From Photobacterium angustum (GTDB taxonomy: Bacteria > Pseudomonadota > Gammaproteobacteria > Enterobacterales > Vibrionaceae): DNA of 64,000 nt. The position numbers and the translations under genes were made by a program. Shown here piece after piece: positions 55,177 through 64,000 of the stretch (its first letter is position 1; every line of letters begins with the position of its first letter). The notes under the pieces were generated by a model, which had not been told where the DNA came from, ran no database searches, and saw nothing but the letters and a program-made list of their open reading frames with translations. Location: contig NZ_MSCJ01000003.1 in the NCBI RefSeq assembly GCF_002954615.1, positions 248,001 through 312,000 on the forward strand. The letters are read 5' to 3'.

Positions 55177-56221
55177 TATATATTCCAGCTTATTATCATA
55201 GTTATGCTGACAGCGAATAGCTGGATTATGGATCTAGTCGTATATTTGCTAAATAACTAAAAGTTATAACATATAAATCAAAGAAGCATAAAAAATGCAA
55301 TTAGGTGCTTTTAATGATTGTTTTACTTTTAGAGATGAGAGAAGAGGACAGAATGCTCTTTTTAATTAGAAAAAAGTAAATTCATTTAAGAGAAGAAAAA
55401 CCTCATTATAAAGGTTAAAGATCTGATGTTGCTGATATCGATTGTTTATTAATCATGATACCAATGGGATCAAAATCGGGATGGGTAGCGATACGATATA
55501 TTCGTTGGTTTTGCTCTATCGAAATGACTGAGCTTTTATGAGCTGACTAACATCGGTAGCATAATGAAGGTAGGGTTAAGAAAAACGATACATGTACTTG
55601 TGTGGCTGTTTATTGAATTTTCAGCATCGGTTTACATTGTCGATAAATGTGGGTAATACCGAAATGAAGCCCAATATATTTTCAAGGTGATACTGCCTTC
55701 GAGTTATTCTTCGTTCTCGCAAGGCAATTATATATTTAATATTGCTCTATCGTGCTTTTATTTATGTGGTTCAATATTAGACAGACATTAAATGTGAATA
55801 TTTATTAGTATACATATTCATCAAAAAACACGTTTAAAATAAAAAGTTATATCCCAACAATGATCCTATATTGATTTTTATTCATTTTCTTACGTTATTA
55901 AATATTGATATATATAGATATCTGGCTAATTATTGGATTTCTAATGACTAATTATGCCGTACTCTAGAATATATGAATTTAGTTTCCCTCTTGGCATTTA
56001 TAAAAAAAGCAGTATCCTTTATTTGAATTTTTATTCATTGTTGTTGTTTTTATTCCCTATTAATTAGGGGGTTATCACCAAATATTCAAAGTGAACAGCT
56101 GACGTTGTTGTTCTTTTTTTTTCGTGAGTTAGCTAAAAAGAAAGATAGAAGTCATCTACCTCTTTTCATTATGTTAGTTCGCCGTGGCAGAAAAATATAA
56201 CTAATTCAAGAAAGGAAAAAT
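55177..56221. other. Long intergenic region, 1045 bp
   Basis: Between divergent transporter genes. AT-rich; no credible gene, RNA, repeat or operator was recognised. The length is unusual for two promoters only. Confidence 0.5.
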
Positions 56222-57676
56222 ATGAGCAATATTTCTCATCCACGAGGTCTACTTTACGTAATCAGTGTACAGGCTTGGGAGTATTTCAGTTATTACGGAA
56301 TGCGTGCCTTACTGATTCTTTATTTAACAAAACAGCTCCTTTTTTCTGATGCACATGCTTATGCACTGTACGGTGCTTACACATCGCTTGTTTATGTGAC
56401 GCCAATCATTGGTGGGTATATTGCAGACCGATACTTAGGGAACTTTTGGTCTGTAGCAATAGGCGCTTTGCTTATGGTTGCAGGTCACACCGTATTATCC
56501 TTTCCAACGTCAGGGCACTCTACTTTATATATAGCTCTTGCTCTAATTATTGTTGGATATGGTTTCTTCAAGACTAACTCTAGCTGTTTGCTGGGTGAGC
56601 TTTATCATGATCGTGAATCAATCCGAGATTCCGGTTTCTCGTTATCTTATGTTGGCGCTAACCTTGGTGCTTTTCTCGCTCCGATTGCTACTGGCTACTT
56701 TGCTGAAACTTATGGCTGGCATATTGGATTTGGTATCGCGGGATTGGGTATGTTTGCTGGCCTTTTAGTGTTTCTTTCTGGTCGTAATGCCTTTAAAGAT
56801 GTAGCCGGTCTTAAAAAAGAAGCACTGTCGGCCAAAACCGCAGGCATTTCGCACTCAATGCTGTTAATTGCTGGTGTGATATTAAGTGTTGCATTCTTTG
56901 CCGTCATCCTTGCGCAACTCTGGGCTGGCTTTGTTCTCATTGTGATCGGTATTGTCTCACTATTTTTAATGGGCCGTATTTATGCTCGTTGCGATGTTCA
57001 AGGTAAGAAAAACATATGGGCAATTGTATTGTTTATGATGTTTGGTACGTTATTCTGGGCATTTGACCAACAAGGTGGTAGCTCTATTACCTTATTTATT
57101 GAGCGCAACGTAAATAAAGATCTATTTGGCTTCAATATCCCTACCAGCTTCTATCAATCAATAAACCCATTTGCCGTTATCTTTGGCGGGGCATTGGTTG
57201 CTTGGGCGTGGAAATTACTGGCACGTTTCAATATACAGCCCAAAACGTTGTCTAAATTAGGTATTGGTTTCTTGTTCCTGACTGCGGGTTTTCTCTTGAT
57301 CAATATTGCGTCTAGACTCGCAATGCATTCGGGCCACACTTCAATGCTATGGGTAACAATTGGTTTAGGTCTAATTGGTTTAGCGGAAATGTTTATCGAT
57401 CCCGTTGCGTTGGCGGCAATCACTCGTTTGAACCCTGCAAACTCTACAGGTACGCTTGCGGGTATTTACATGTTGGTATCAGGCTCTATCGCTAACTTTG
57501 TAGCAGCTTGGATTGCAACGGCAACAGCGGTGACGACAGAAGATGGTAAGGTGCAGAGCCTGACTCAGGCGGCGAGCAGCTACCATGATGTATTCCACAC
57601 CATTTTCTTGATTGCACTATCAGCTTTCATTTGTTTGATTATATTAAAGATGTTTACTAAGAAACTGTTGCCATAA
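56222..57676 (+). CDS. Proton-dependent di/tripeptide transporter (POT family)
   Basis: 484 residues, about fourteen helices. POT signatures: the first-helix motif reads QAWEYFSYYGMRALLILYLT, a variant of ExxERFxYYG; then GGYIADRYLGNFWSV, and FKTNSSCLLGELY with SYVGANLGAFLAPIATGYFAE. Later FWAFDQQGGSSITLFIERNV is the PTR2 substrate-binding segment. Ribosome site AAAGGAA lies just upstream. Imports di- and tripeptides with protons; DtpA/DtpB-like, specificity open. Confidence 0.92.
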   Translation: MSNISHPRGLLYVISVQAWEYFSYYGMRALLILYLTKQLLFSDAHAYALYGAYTSLVYVTPIIGGYIADRYLGNFWSVAIGALLMVAGHTVLSFPTSGHSTLYIALALIIVGYGFFKTNSSCLLGELYHDRESIRDSGFSLSYVGANLGAFLAPIATGYFAETYGWHIGFGIAGLGMFAGLLVFLSGRNAFKDVAGLKKEALSAKTAGISHSMLLIAGVILSVAFFAVILAQLWAGFVLIVIGIVSLFLMGRIYARCDVQGKKNIWAIVLFMMFGTLFWAFDQQGGSSITLFIERNVNKDLFGFNIPTSFYQSINPFAVIFGGALVAWAWKLLARFNIQPKTLSKLGIGFLFLTAGFLLINIASRLAMHSGHTSMLWVTIGLGLIGLAEMFIDPVALAAITRLNPANSTGTLAGIYMLVSGSIANFVAAWIATATAVTTEDGKVQSLTQAASSYHDVFHTIFLIALSAFICLIILKMFTKKLLP

Positions 57677-57912
57677 AGCGTGCTGGTTTCAGTAAAGGCT
57701 CTTAGTGCGATTCATTCGTCCCTATTTTTCTGTAAGCGTTCTAATCGTTATTTGTTGGGCTTTTACATAATTAGACGGATAGTTGAAACTTGCCAACGAC
57801 TGGAATAATCATGTTTCTCTTGCAATAAATGTAATAAAACGAAATTTTAAATAATAATTGTCAATTATTTATAGCGCGAGATACCTGTTTGTAGGTATGA
57901 TCGTTACGAAAT

Positions 57913-57946
57913 AAAAGGCTGATGTCGACATCAGCCTTTTATTTTT
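57913..57946 (+). terminator. Terminator of the POT gene
   Basis: Perfect palindrome 57913-57940 with arms AAAAGGCTGATGTC and GACATCAGCCTTTT, then ATTTTT. The flanking A and T runs make it work in both directions. Confidence 0.85.
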
Positions 57947-57953
57947 CCAAAAA

Positions 57954-57969
57954 AAGAAAACGTTTGCGT
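57954..57969. promoter_or_regulatory. PurR operator
   Basis: AAGAAAACGTTTGCGT is the reverse complement of the PurR consensus ACGCAAACGTTTTCNT at every fixed base. It is 64 bp before the permease start, so repression by PurR with hypoxanthine or guanine is expected. Confidence 0.85.
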
Positions 57970-58033
57970 GTGTTTGTTACACGTGATTTTAACTGTAAAA
58001 AGCATAGTAATATTGATCAAATAGGAATTTACC

Positions 58034-59401
58034 ATGTCTGCTGATAGCACACATCAACGCCCTTCTCATTTAGAGCCTAAGAGTAAACTAGATAGCTATT
58101 TTGAAATTACAGCTCGTGGCAGTAATGTCAAACAGGAAATAATTGCGGGTTTAACTACATTTCTAGCTATGGTGTATTCCGTTATTGTGGTGCCTAGCAT
58201 GTTAGGTGCCGCGGGTTTTAATCAAGGTGCGGTTTTTATCGCAACCTGTTTAGTGGCAGCATTTGGCTCATTACTCATGGGTTTGTGGGCGCGTTTACCA
58301 ATGGCCATTGGTTGTGCTATTTCACTTACAGCATTTACTGCATTTAGCTTAGTACTTGGGCAAGGCGTGAGTGTGCCTGTTGCCTTAGGCGCCGTATTCT
58401 TAATGGGTGTTGTCTTTACATTAATAACGGTAACGGGTGTGCGTACTTGGATCATGAAAAATATGCCAAATGGTATCGCTCATGGAACAGGTATTGGTAT
58501 TGGATTATTTTTACTTTTGATTGCAGCGAATGGCGTTGGGCTAGTGATCAAAAACCCAGCTGAAGGCTTACCCGTTGCTTTTGGTGATTTCACCGCGTTT
58601 CCAGTCTTCATGTCTATTTTAGGCTTGGCGGCTATCTTAGGATTAGAAAAGCGCCGTGTTCCGGGTGGCATTTTATTAGTGATTATTGCCATTTCTATCA
58701 TTGGCCTTATTTTTGATCCAAAAGTGACGTTCCACGGCTTCTTCGCAATGCCGACATTTGGTCATGAGGGGGAATCCTTATTAGGCACAATGGATATTAT
58801 GGGTGCCCTAAACCCAGTTATTTTGCCTACAGTATTAGCGCTAGTGATGACTGCGATTTTTGATGCAACAGGTACTATCCGTGCGGTAGCAGGACAAGCA
58901 AACCTGCTAAATAAACGTGGTCATATTATCAGTGGTGGTAAGGCATTAACGTCAGATTCTGTAAGTAGTATTTTTGCCGGTCTTGTTGGTGGTTCTCCTG
59001 CTGCGGTATACATTGAATCAGCTGCAGGTACAGCTGCAGGTGGTAAAACAGGCTTAACAGCAACTACGGTAGGTGTACTGTTCATCTTCATGTTATTTCT
59101 TGCACCATTAAGCTACTTAGTCCCTTCTTATGCGACAGCTCCTGCACTGATGTATGTTGGCCTATTAATGCTAAGTAATGTTAGCAAGTTAGATATGGAA
59201 GATTCTGTTGATGCATTATCTGGCTTACTGTGTGCTGTTTTCATTGTTCTAACGAGTAATATTGTTACTGGTATTATGCTTGGTTTTACTGCATTAGTTA
59301 TCGGTCGAATAGTTTCTGGCGAAGTGAAAAAGCTCAATATAGGTACAGTCGTTATTGCGATTGCCTTGGTTGCTTTTTATGCTGGTGGTTGGGCTATCTA
59401 A
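58034..59401 (+). CDS. NCS2 purine permease (AzgA/GhxQ-like)
   Basis: 455 residues, about 12-14 helices. Azg-like signatures: [111 protein letters not shown] and [25 protein letters not shown]. Imports adenine or guanine/hypoxanthine with protons. The PurR box upstream supports a purine substrate. Confidence 0.93.
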   Translation: MSADSTHQRPSHLEPKSKLDSYFEITARGSNVKQEIIAGLTTFLAMVYSVIVVPSMLGAAGFNQGAVFIATCLVAAFGSLLMGLWARLPMAIGCAISLTAFTAFSLVLGQGVSVPVALGAVFLMGVVFTLITVTGVRTWIMKNMPNGIAHGTGIGIGLFLLLIAANGVGLVIKNPAEGLPVAFGDFTAFPVFMSILGLAAILGLEKRRVPGGILLVIIAISIIGLIFDPKVTFHGFFAMPTFGHEGESLLGTMDIMGALNPVILPTVLALVMTAIFDATGTIRAVAGQANLLNKRGHIISGGKALTSDSVSSIFAGLVGGSPAAVYIESAAGTAAGGKTGLTATTVGVLFIFMLFLAPLSYLVPSYATAPALMYVGLLMLSNVSKLDMEDSVDALSGLLCAVFIVLTSNIVTGIMLGFTALVIGRIVSGEVKKLNIGTVVIAIALVAFYAGGWAI

Positions 59402-59429
59402 CGACGAGCCTTATAATAAAGTGTATTTT

Positions 59430-59456
59430 AAGCCCACTAAATGTGGGCTTTTTTAT
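59430..59456 (+). terminator. Terminator of the purine permease gene
   Basis: AGCCCAC/GTGGGCT stem with a five-base loop and T run. Confidence 0.92.
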
Positions 59457-59546
59457 ATCTAGACACATATAAAACATTGTTTTTATTTTCCACAATAGAC
59501 TATTATTAAAGATTGATTATATGCGTTTACATTCACAGGCATATTT

Positions 59547-60632
59547 ATGAAAAAAACTTTATTAACATTGTTGTTGGCGTCATGTTTTAGCTCCGCAGCG
59601 AGTGCTTGTACTGGAATTACACTTGGCACCACAGGTAATGATCATATTCAAGCTCGTACCATCGAGTGGGGCCATAGCGATTTAAATAGTAAGTTAATTG
59701 TTTCTCCTCGTAATTACAGCTATACCTCGACAATGCCAGATCAAAAGCAAGGTCTAACTTGGAAGAGTAAATATGGCTTTGCTGGGATCTCTGTTAGTGA
59801 TGATCGTTTTATTGCCGAAGGTATTAACGAAAAAGGTTTAACAGCAGGTTTATTCTATTTCCGTGGTTATGGCTCACTTGCGAAATATGATCCAAAAAAT
59901 ACCGCGAATAACATCACGGATATGGATTTTGTACGTTGGATGTTAAGCCAATATTCAACGGTTGCAGAAGTTGAAGCTGCGTTAAGCAAGATCAAGATTG
60001 TCACTGTTTACTTTGATGCTGAAGGTAATCCATCCCCAACAGCGCACTGGCGTGTGTCAGATAAGCAAGGTAACAGCATCGTGATTGAGATAATGGATCA
60101 CGGTAAGATCAATATTCATAAAAACACGGCTAAAGTGTTAACTAACTCGCCAGATTACAATTGGCAGGTAACGAACTTAAATAATTATATTAACCTTCAC
60201 CCAGGTATCAGTGCGCCACAAAAGATCAACGGGGTAGAAGCTCAGTCGTTTGGTGTCGGCTCAAACTTTGTGGGTTTACCCGGTGATATTTCTCCGCCGT
60301 CACGTTTTGTTCGCGCAGCATTTTATGTTAACAGCGCACCTGTATTGAAGACATCGCAAGAGGCAGTATCACAAGCTTTTCATATTTTGAATAACTTCGA
60401 TATCCCAATTGGCAGTGAGTTTAACGATAAGTCACACATCCCTGATTTACCGAGTGCGACTCAGTGGACATCAGTTATCGATCAAGGCAATGGTGAGCTG
60501 TTCTACAAAACGATGCATGACAGTACTATTCGTCGTGTAGAGTTATCTAAATTAGATTTCAATGTGAAGACAGAACACAAGCAACCACTTGATAATGGTA
60601 AGTTTACTGCTCAAGATGTTGTGATTAAGTAA
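59547..60632 (+). CDS. Secreted choloylglycine hydrolase-family (Ntn) amidase
   Basis: 361 residues. Signal peptide MKKTLLTLLLASCFSSAASA is followed directly by Cys21 (CTGITLGT), the N-terminal nucleophile expected after cleavage in penicillin V acylase/bile salt hydrolase enzymes. Other active-site features: ARTIEWG (Arg), INEKGLTAGLFYF, and VLTNSPDYNWQ (Asn). Acts in the periplasm or outside the cell on N-acyl amides; Gram-negative members often cleave acyl-homoserine lactones or penicillin V, so quorum-signal breakdown is possible but unproven. Monocistronic. Confidence 0.88.
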   Translation: MKKTLLTLLLASCFSSAASACTGITLGTTGNDHIQARTIEWGHSDLNSKLIVSPRNYSYTSTMPDQKQGLTWKSKYGFAGISVSDDRFIAEGINEKGLTAGLFYFRGYGSLAKYDPKNTANNITDMDFVRWMLSQYSTVAEVEAALSKIKIVTVYFDAEGNPSPTAHWRVSDKQGNSIVIEIMDHGKINIHKNTAKVLTNSPDYNWQVTNLNNYINLHPGISAPQKINGVEAQSFGVGSNFVGLPGDISPPSRFVRAAFYVNSAPVLKTSQEAVSQAFHILNNFDIPIGSEFNDKSHIPDLPSATQWTSVIDQGNGELFYKTMHDSTIRRVELSKLDFNVKTEHKQPLDNGKFTAQDVVIK

Positions 60633-60658
60633 TCATAAATTGCTACTAGATATTTACG

Positions 60659-60685
60659 AGGGCAACAGTGTGTTGCCCTTTTTCA
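60659..60685 (+). terminator. Terminator of the amidase gene
   Basis: AGGGCAACA/TGTTGCCCT nine-pair stem with a three-base loop and T run. Confidence 0.93.
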
Positions 60686-61077
60686 TACCTCAAAAATGGA
60701 TATAGAAACGATCATTTATGCAATCTTGCATTCTATTCATAAATGGTCGTTATTTATTCACTAATATTATTGCGTATAACATATTGTTTAATCGTTGCTT
60801 TGTTATTCGAGATTATATTTTTACGAATTATACCTATGTTTTTAAATGAATTATTCGTTTCTATTAAGAAATAGTGGGGGGAACGTGTATTTATAACCCC
60901 CAATGTAAATATACAAAAAGGTTAAAATTATTTGAATGTACCATTTATGAATAACTAACGTTGCATTTTTGTTGTAATGACAATTAATCAAAACGAGGTA
61001 AATTAAAAAGACCAACAGAGGAACCGCAAAGTGTTTCGGTAGGGTTGTTTAAAATATTCATTTAAGGTGCAGTGATT
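60686..61077. other. Intergenic region, 392 bp
   Basis: Contains a 13-bp inverted repeat, ACGATCATTTATG (60708-60720) and CATAAATGGTCGT (about 60738-60750), pairing with one G-T; no T run follows. The rest is AT-rich without a recognised feature. Confidence 0.5.
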
Positions 61078-61263
61078 ATGAAAGTTGTAGTAGAGATTTT
61101 AGAAGCAGGTAAATACCGAGATGTTGCTTGGGAAGGTCAATTTGTATCAGTGAAAGGTGAGCTACGCGCTGTTACACCTTCATATGCAGCACAGTTGATC
61201 AAACAATCTAAAGCATCCTTATATACAGATGCTAATGGCGAAATGGCGTTTACTTATAAATAA
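61078..61263 (+). CDS. Small hypothetical protein
   Basis: 61 residues, beginning MKVVVEILEAGKYRDVAWEGQFVSVKGELRAVTPSYAAQLIKQ. The ATG at 61078 has AAGG ten bases before it; a GTG at 61072 is in frame. The composition suggests a compact beta-rich soluble protein. No known family recognised. A terminator-like inverted repeat (AAGTCACCTTTTTT and AAAAAGGTGACTT, about 61304-61336) follows. Confidence 0.6.
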   Translation: MKVVVEILEAGKYRDVAWEGQFVSVKGELRAVTPSYAAQLIKQSKASLYTDANGEMAFTYK

Positions 61264-61303
61264 CTTAAATATGTTAAATAGTATATTTAAGTTTTTTGGT
61301 TAA

Positions 61304-61340
61304 TAAAAAGGTGACTTATTATTCAAGTCACCTTTTTTGT
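61304..61340 (+). terminator. Terminator after the small protein gene
   Basis: AAAAGGTGACTT pairs with AAGTCACCTTTT around a short AT loop, with a T run. Confidence 0.85.
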
Positions 61341-61376
61341 ATTTCACCATCGTAGATGGGTAAAAAATAACCACTA

Positions 61377-61389
61377 TTTACAATGTAAA
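61377..61389. repeat. Solitary parS2 site
   Basis: TTTACAATGTAAA, identical to the origin copy at 20226-20238. It lies 2 bp from the stop codon of the rof-like gene, about 46 kb from the main cluster. Confidence 0.78.
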
Positions 61390-61390
61390 T

Positions 61391-61633
61391 TTAAAAATTA
61401 ACCGTCTCAAAATGTGGATTCGCGGTGAGTGCCTGCATAGATGCGAGATGATCGAGTACGATTGTTGAAACGGTATTATTCATTTTTAATTCGATACATT
61501 CTTCTCGATGCGCATTATAACAAGTATCTTGGGCAATCCCTGATACTTTCTCTCCATTTTTATACGTTAAACTCACATCAAGATGGAGCATGCAGGCTAT
61601 CTCAATATAGTCATGTTGATGACAACTTATCAT
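61391..61633 (-). CDS. rof: Rof-like Rho-binding antiterminator
   Basis: 80 residues. Resembles E. coli Rof in length and pattern: ISCHQHDYIEIACMLHLDVSLTYKNGEKVSGIAQDT corresponds to CDDYDNLELACQHHLMLTLELKDGEKLQAKASD, and the end LDHLASMQAL to the LDKITSF strand. Rof binds Rho and blocks its RNA-binding site. GGAG precedes the start. Identification is by eye and moderate in strength. Confidence 0.72.
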   Translation of the reverse strand: MISCHQHDYIEIACMLHLDVSLTYKNGEKVSGIAQDTCYNAHREECIELKMNNTVSTIVLDHLASMQALTANPHFETVNF

Positions 61634-62517
61634 TATTACTGCTCCTTAAGTTACTGTTCACTACCATTTTAGATTACTCCCAGTGTTTTAAAACTTCAAA
61701 ATATATACCTTAATAATCTCAATATGTTTGGTTTAGAAAGGGCAGGTGATAGATGATGAGAAATATTGATAGTTATAACTGAAGTAAAGTTAACTTTTGA
61801 GTTAGTGTCAGTGGCTTTATTCTAGCGTTAAGATGCGTTGATTTAGCGTACTTTTACAACGTGTTACTATGTTTAAGCGAGATTAAAAATAAAACTCGAA
61901 ATTATATTTTAAGATGTTTGATATGATACTTGTATTATTTACAACGCTAAAAAATCTGCTTATTAATACTTTATCTCCGATAAAACTAAAATATGACGCT
62001 CCAATTTATTAATATTTTTGTTATTTAACTTTATTTTAGCGCGGTATTCATTTCTTATTATTAACTTTATCATATCCTAAATATATTAATCATAATGATG
62101 TGCAACTCAATTCACTTTTTTCTATTGCTATCCACCTCTTAAATGAATAATATAAAAACGATATTTTTCAATGTTTTATGTTTTTCATTGGTGATTTTAA
62201 GCATTTTAAATAAAAACAATCATGAATAAGCTTTGTTAGCCTTCATTATTATGTTTTCAAAATTTGTGTACAGTGTGACAGCCAAAGATATTAATTGAAT
62301 CAACTCATTACAGCGTACATAAAAATAAGTTATGTAACACGGTTTTAACATTTGGACGTTGCTGTTATTAAGTAATTATTTGTAAATGTATTGATAGCTA
62401 GGATGAGTTTTGAATATTAAAAATTATTAGCGTCACATTAAATAGAACTGTTTGATGAGTATGCCGACTTATTTTAGCTCTGAAAGATAGATAATTCGTA
62501 CTTAAAAGGAATTTATA
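61634..62517. other. Long intergenic region, 884 bp
   Basis: AT-rich stretch between divergent genes. No reading frame, RNA gene or terminator was found. It should carry the chitinase promoter near its right end; the Shine-Dalgarno AAAAGGA is at about 62504-62510. Confidence 0.5.
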
Positions 62518-64000
62518 ATGGCGAAAATAAGTCAATTAGCATTACTGATTGCTGGTTTATCCGCGACAAGCAGTTATGCGATGAATCCACAGCCTGATCC
62601 CGAAAATCCAGGTGGCTACATAATTGAACGAGCAGAAATAACAGCCGCGGAAGATGCAAAGACGTTAGATCCTATGTATGACGTATGGGCTAAAGCACTT
62701 GAAACACGCCCAAATACAGAGGTTGAAGCGATCTACCCTGATGCTGTAACTAACCCTGATAACGTAAAACGTGTTGAGCGAGTATTTCCTGAAACAGAGT
62801 GGAATTTCTTGACACAAATGGCAGCGCCTGAATATACCTATACCCGTTTTCTCCGTGCAATTGGTAAGTTTCCAGCATTCTGTGGTGACTATACCGATGG
62901 ACGTAATGCTGATGAGATCTGTAAAACCTCTATCGTGACGGCATTTGCTCATTTCTCACAAGAAACGGGCGGCCATATCAGTATCGACAATTATTCAGAT
63001 AACCCGCTGGCATTAGAAGAATGGCAACAAGCCCTTGTTCATGTGCGTGAAATGGGATGGTCTGAAGGCCAAGCGGGTTATACCACGGGCTGTGGGCAAG
63101 ATGATTGGCAAAATAAACGTTGGCCATGTGCTGACGGTGAAGGGTATTTTGGGCGAGGCGCTAAACAGCTTTCTTACCATTTTAACTATGGCGCTTTCTC
63201 TGAAGTGATGTTTGATGGCGACGCAACGGTATTATTAAATGATCCAGGGCGTGTTGCTGATTCTTGGTTGAACCTTGCCTCTGCAATTTGGTTTTTCTTA
63301 ACCCCACAAGCACCTAAGCCTGCGATGCTTCATGTAATTGATCGTACATGGAAACCATCACAACGTGAAATTGATGCGGGTATTACTTATGGCTTTGGTA
63401 CCACCATTAATGTGATTAATGGCGGTATCGAATGTGGTGAGCAAAACAAAGAGAAAGGACAACCTGTTAACCGTATTCGTTACTGGGAAGGTCTTGCAGA
63501 GCATTACGAAATTGCTATTGCAGCAGATGAGAAAAACACCTGCTGGCAGCAAACACCCTATGGTAGTTTAAATCTTAATGGCGCAACTGATGTGCTTTAC
63601 ACCAACTGGGATGCAAACTGGAAATATTACTCTGATCGTCCTGGCGGTGTTTCTTTTGAATGTGAATTGGTAGGTTTCCAAACGGCGTATTCAGCGTTAG
63701 TTGAAGGCGATTACGAACAATGTGTTGCCAATGCATATGGTTCTCATGCTAACTGGCCTGCTGTTCGAATTGTCGATAAATTACCTGATACGGGTAAACC
63801 TGTTGATCCTGTCGACCCGCCAGTAGATGGTGTGGCTACATGGGAAAGCAATAAAGTTTATACTGGCGGCGATAAAGTAAGTTACCAAGGCGCAGTATAT
63901 AAAGCCAAGTGGTGGACACAAGGTGATAACCCTACAAGTGGGGGGCCTTGGGCGCTAGAAAGCGGCACACCAGTTACACCTGAGCCTATTGATCCAGTCG
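62518..64000 (+). CDS. GH19 chitinase with chitin-binding domain (3' end outside window)
   Basis: Secreted chitin hydrolase, open at the window edge. Start 62518 with ribosome site AAAAGGA; signal peptide MAKISQLALLIAGLSATSSYA. The GH19 catalytic domain has FAHFSQETGGH with the proton donor Glu near residue 149, KRWPCADGEGYFGRGAKQLSYHFNYGAFS and FGTTINVINGGIECG. After a Pro/Asp linker (DPVDPPVDG) comes a CBM5/12-type domain (WESNKVYTGGDKVSYQGAVYKAKWWTQGDNP) with its surface aromatics. A second repeat may follow outside the window. Fits a marine chitin user. Confidence 0.93.
   Translation, partial: MAKISQLALLIAGLSATSSYAMNPQPDPENPGGYIIERAEITAAEDAKTLDPMYDVWAKALETRPNTEVEAIYPDAVTNPDNVKRVERVFPETEWNFLTQMAAPEYTYTRFLRAIGKFPAFCGDYTDGRNADEICKTSIVTAFAHFSQETGGHISIDNYSDNPLALEEWQQALVHVREMGWSEGQAGYTTGCGQDDWQNKRWPCADGEGYFGRGAKQLSYHFNYGAFSEVMFDGDATVLLNDPGRVADSWLNLASAIWFFLTPQAPKPAMLHVIDRTWKPSQREIDAGITYGFGTTINVINGGIECGEQNKEKGQPVNRIRYWEGLAEHYEIAIAADEKNTCWQQTPYGSLNLNGATDVLYTNWDANWKYYSDRPGGVSFECELVGFQTAYSALVEGDYEQCVANAYGSHANWPAVRIVDKLPDTGKPVDPVDPPVDGVATWESNKVYTGGDKVSYQGAVYKAKWWTQGDNPTSGGPWALESGTPVTPEPIDPV

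Larger units (their letters stand above)
57677..58033. other. Intergenic region, 357 bp, with terminator and PurR box
   Basis: Holds a perfect 28-bp palindrome at 57913-57940 (terminator) and the PurR operator at 57954-57969 before the permease start. Confidence 0.7.

Noticed and set aside
55177..56221. Hidden gene in the long transporter gap
   Set aside because: All frames are interrupted and no ribosome site or protein-like composition was found.

Overview
The window is the replication-origin and centromere region of a secondary chromosome (chromosome II) of a Vibrionaceae bacterium. Base composition and gene content suggest Photobacterium or a close relative, but the genus is inferred. 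The main evidence is a full-length rctB initiator (21362-23362) beside parA2-parB2 (18790-20004 and 17808-18782, minus strand). Between them lies an origin with six RctB-type iterons at exactly 23-bp spacing, one perfect DnaA box and six ATCA repeats. There are also nine copies of the palindrome TTTACANTGTAAA, the published chromosome-II parS2 consensus of vibrios.

Layout. 1-5820: Fur-controlled TonB-dependent receptor (cut by the window edge), a beta-helical GIN-type surface protein, acetate kinase, a CatB-type acetyltransferase and a ferritin-like small protein. 5821-7626: cluster of small DUF333 cysteine-rich exported proteins, three intact and one decayed. 7712-12327: Sel1-repeat protein, DUF11 protein, four outlying iteron-like sites, a UPF0306 protein, a structured-RNA candidate, a PAS-LuxR regulator and pdxH. 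12599-23362: LapD-like c-di-GMP receptor, parS2 cluster with two heptanucleotide minisatellites, tmcA, parB2, parA2, oriII, rctB. 23538-32713: patatin-type Vd autotransporter, large M36 metalloprotease lipoprotein, AraC regulator and small proteins. 32903-34403: a five-tRNA operon (Ser-Asp-Thr-Tyr-Asn) present twice in tandem, almost identical.

34412-42205: Tat-exported phosphoesterase lipoprotein with a LamG-like domain, a GNAT/FAD-oxidase/methyltransferase triple fusion, a DEDDh exonuclease and a divergent UvrB. 42206-49075: an AT-rich c-di-GMP locus with two membrane diguanylate cyclases and an EAL phosphodiesterase in overlapping frames, followed by a second, partly decayed copy (3' end of uvrB, diguanylate cyclase remnant, full EAL paralogue). 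49180-60632: mostly transport and regulation: DUF4056 protein, LysR regulator, MdtJI spermidine exporter, EamA transporter, YhaO/DlsT-type amino-acid transporter, POT peptide transporter, PurR-boxed purine permease and a secreted choloylglycine-hydrolase-family enzyme. 60633-64000: small protein, Rof-like antiterminator with a lone parS2 site, a long non-coding stretch and a GH19 chitinase cut by the window edge.

Functional links: RctB, DnaA and the iterons would start replication; ParA2, ParB2 and parS2 would segregate the chromosome. Many remaining genes fit a marine, particle-associated life: chitin and protein degradation, iron uptake, c-di-GMP signalling, peptide and nucleobase uptake. 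No gene set here is clearly a new defence or mobile system. The least ordinary items are the minisatellites inside the parS2 cluster, the outlying iterons, the duplicated and decaying c-di-GMP locus, the triple-domain fusion and the structured RNA candidate.
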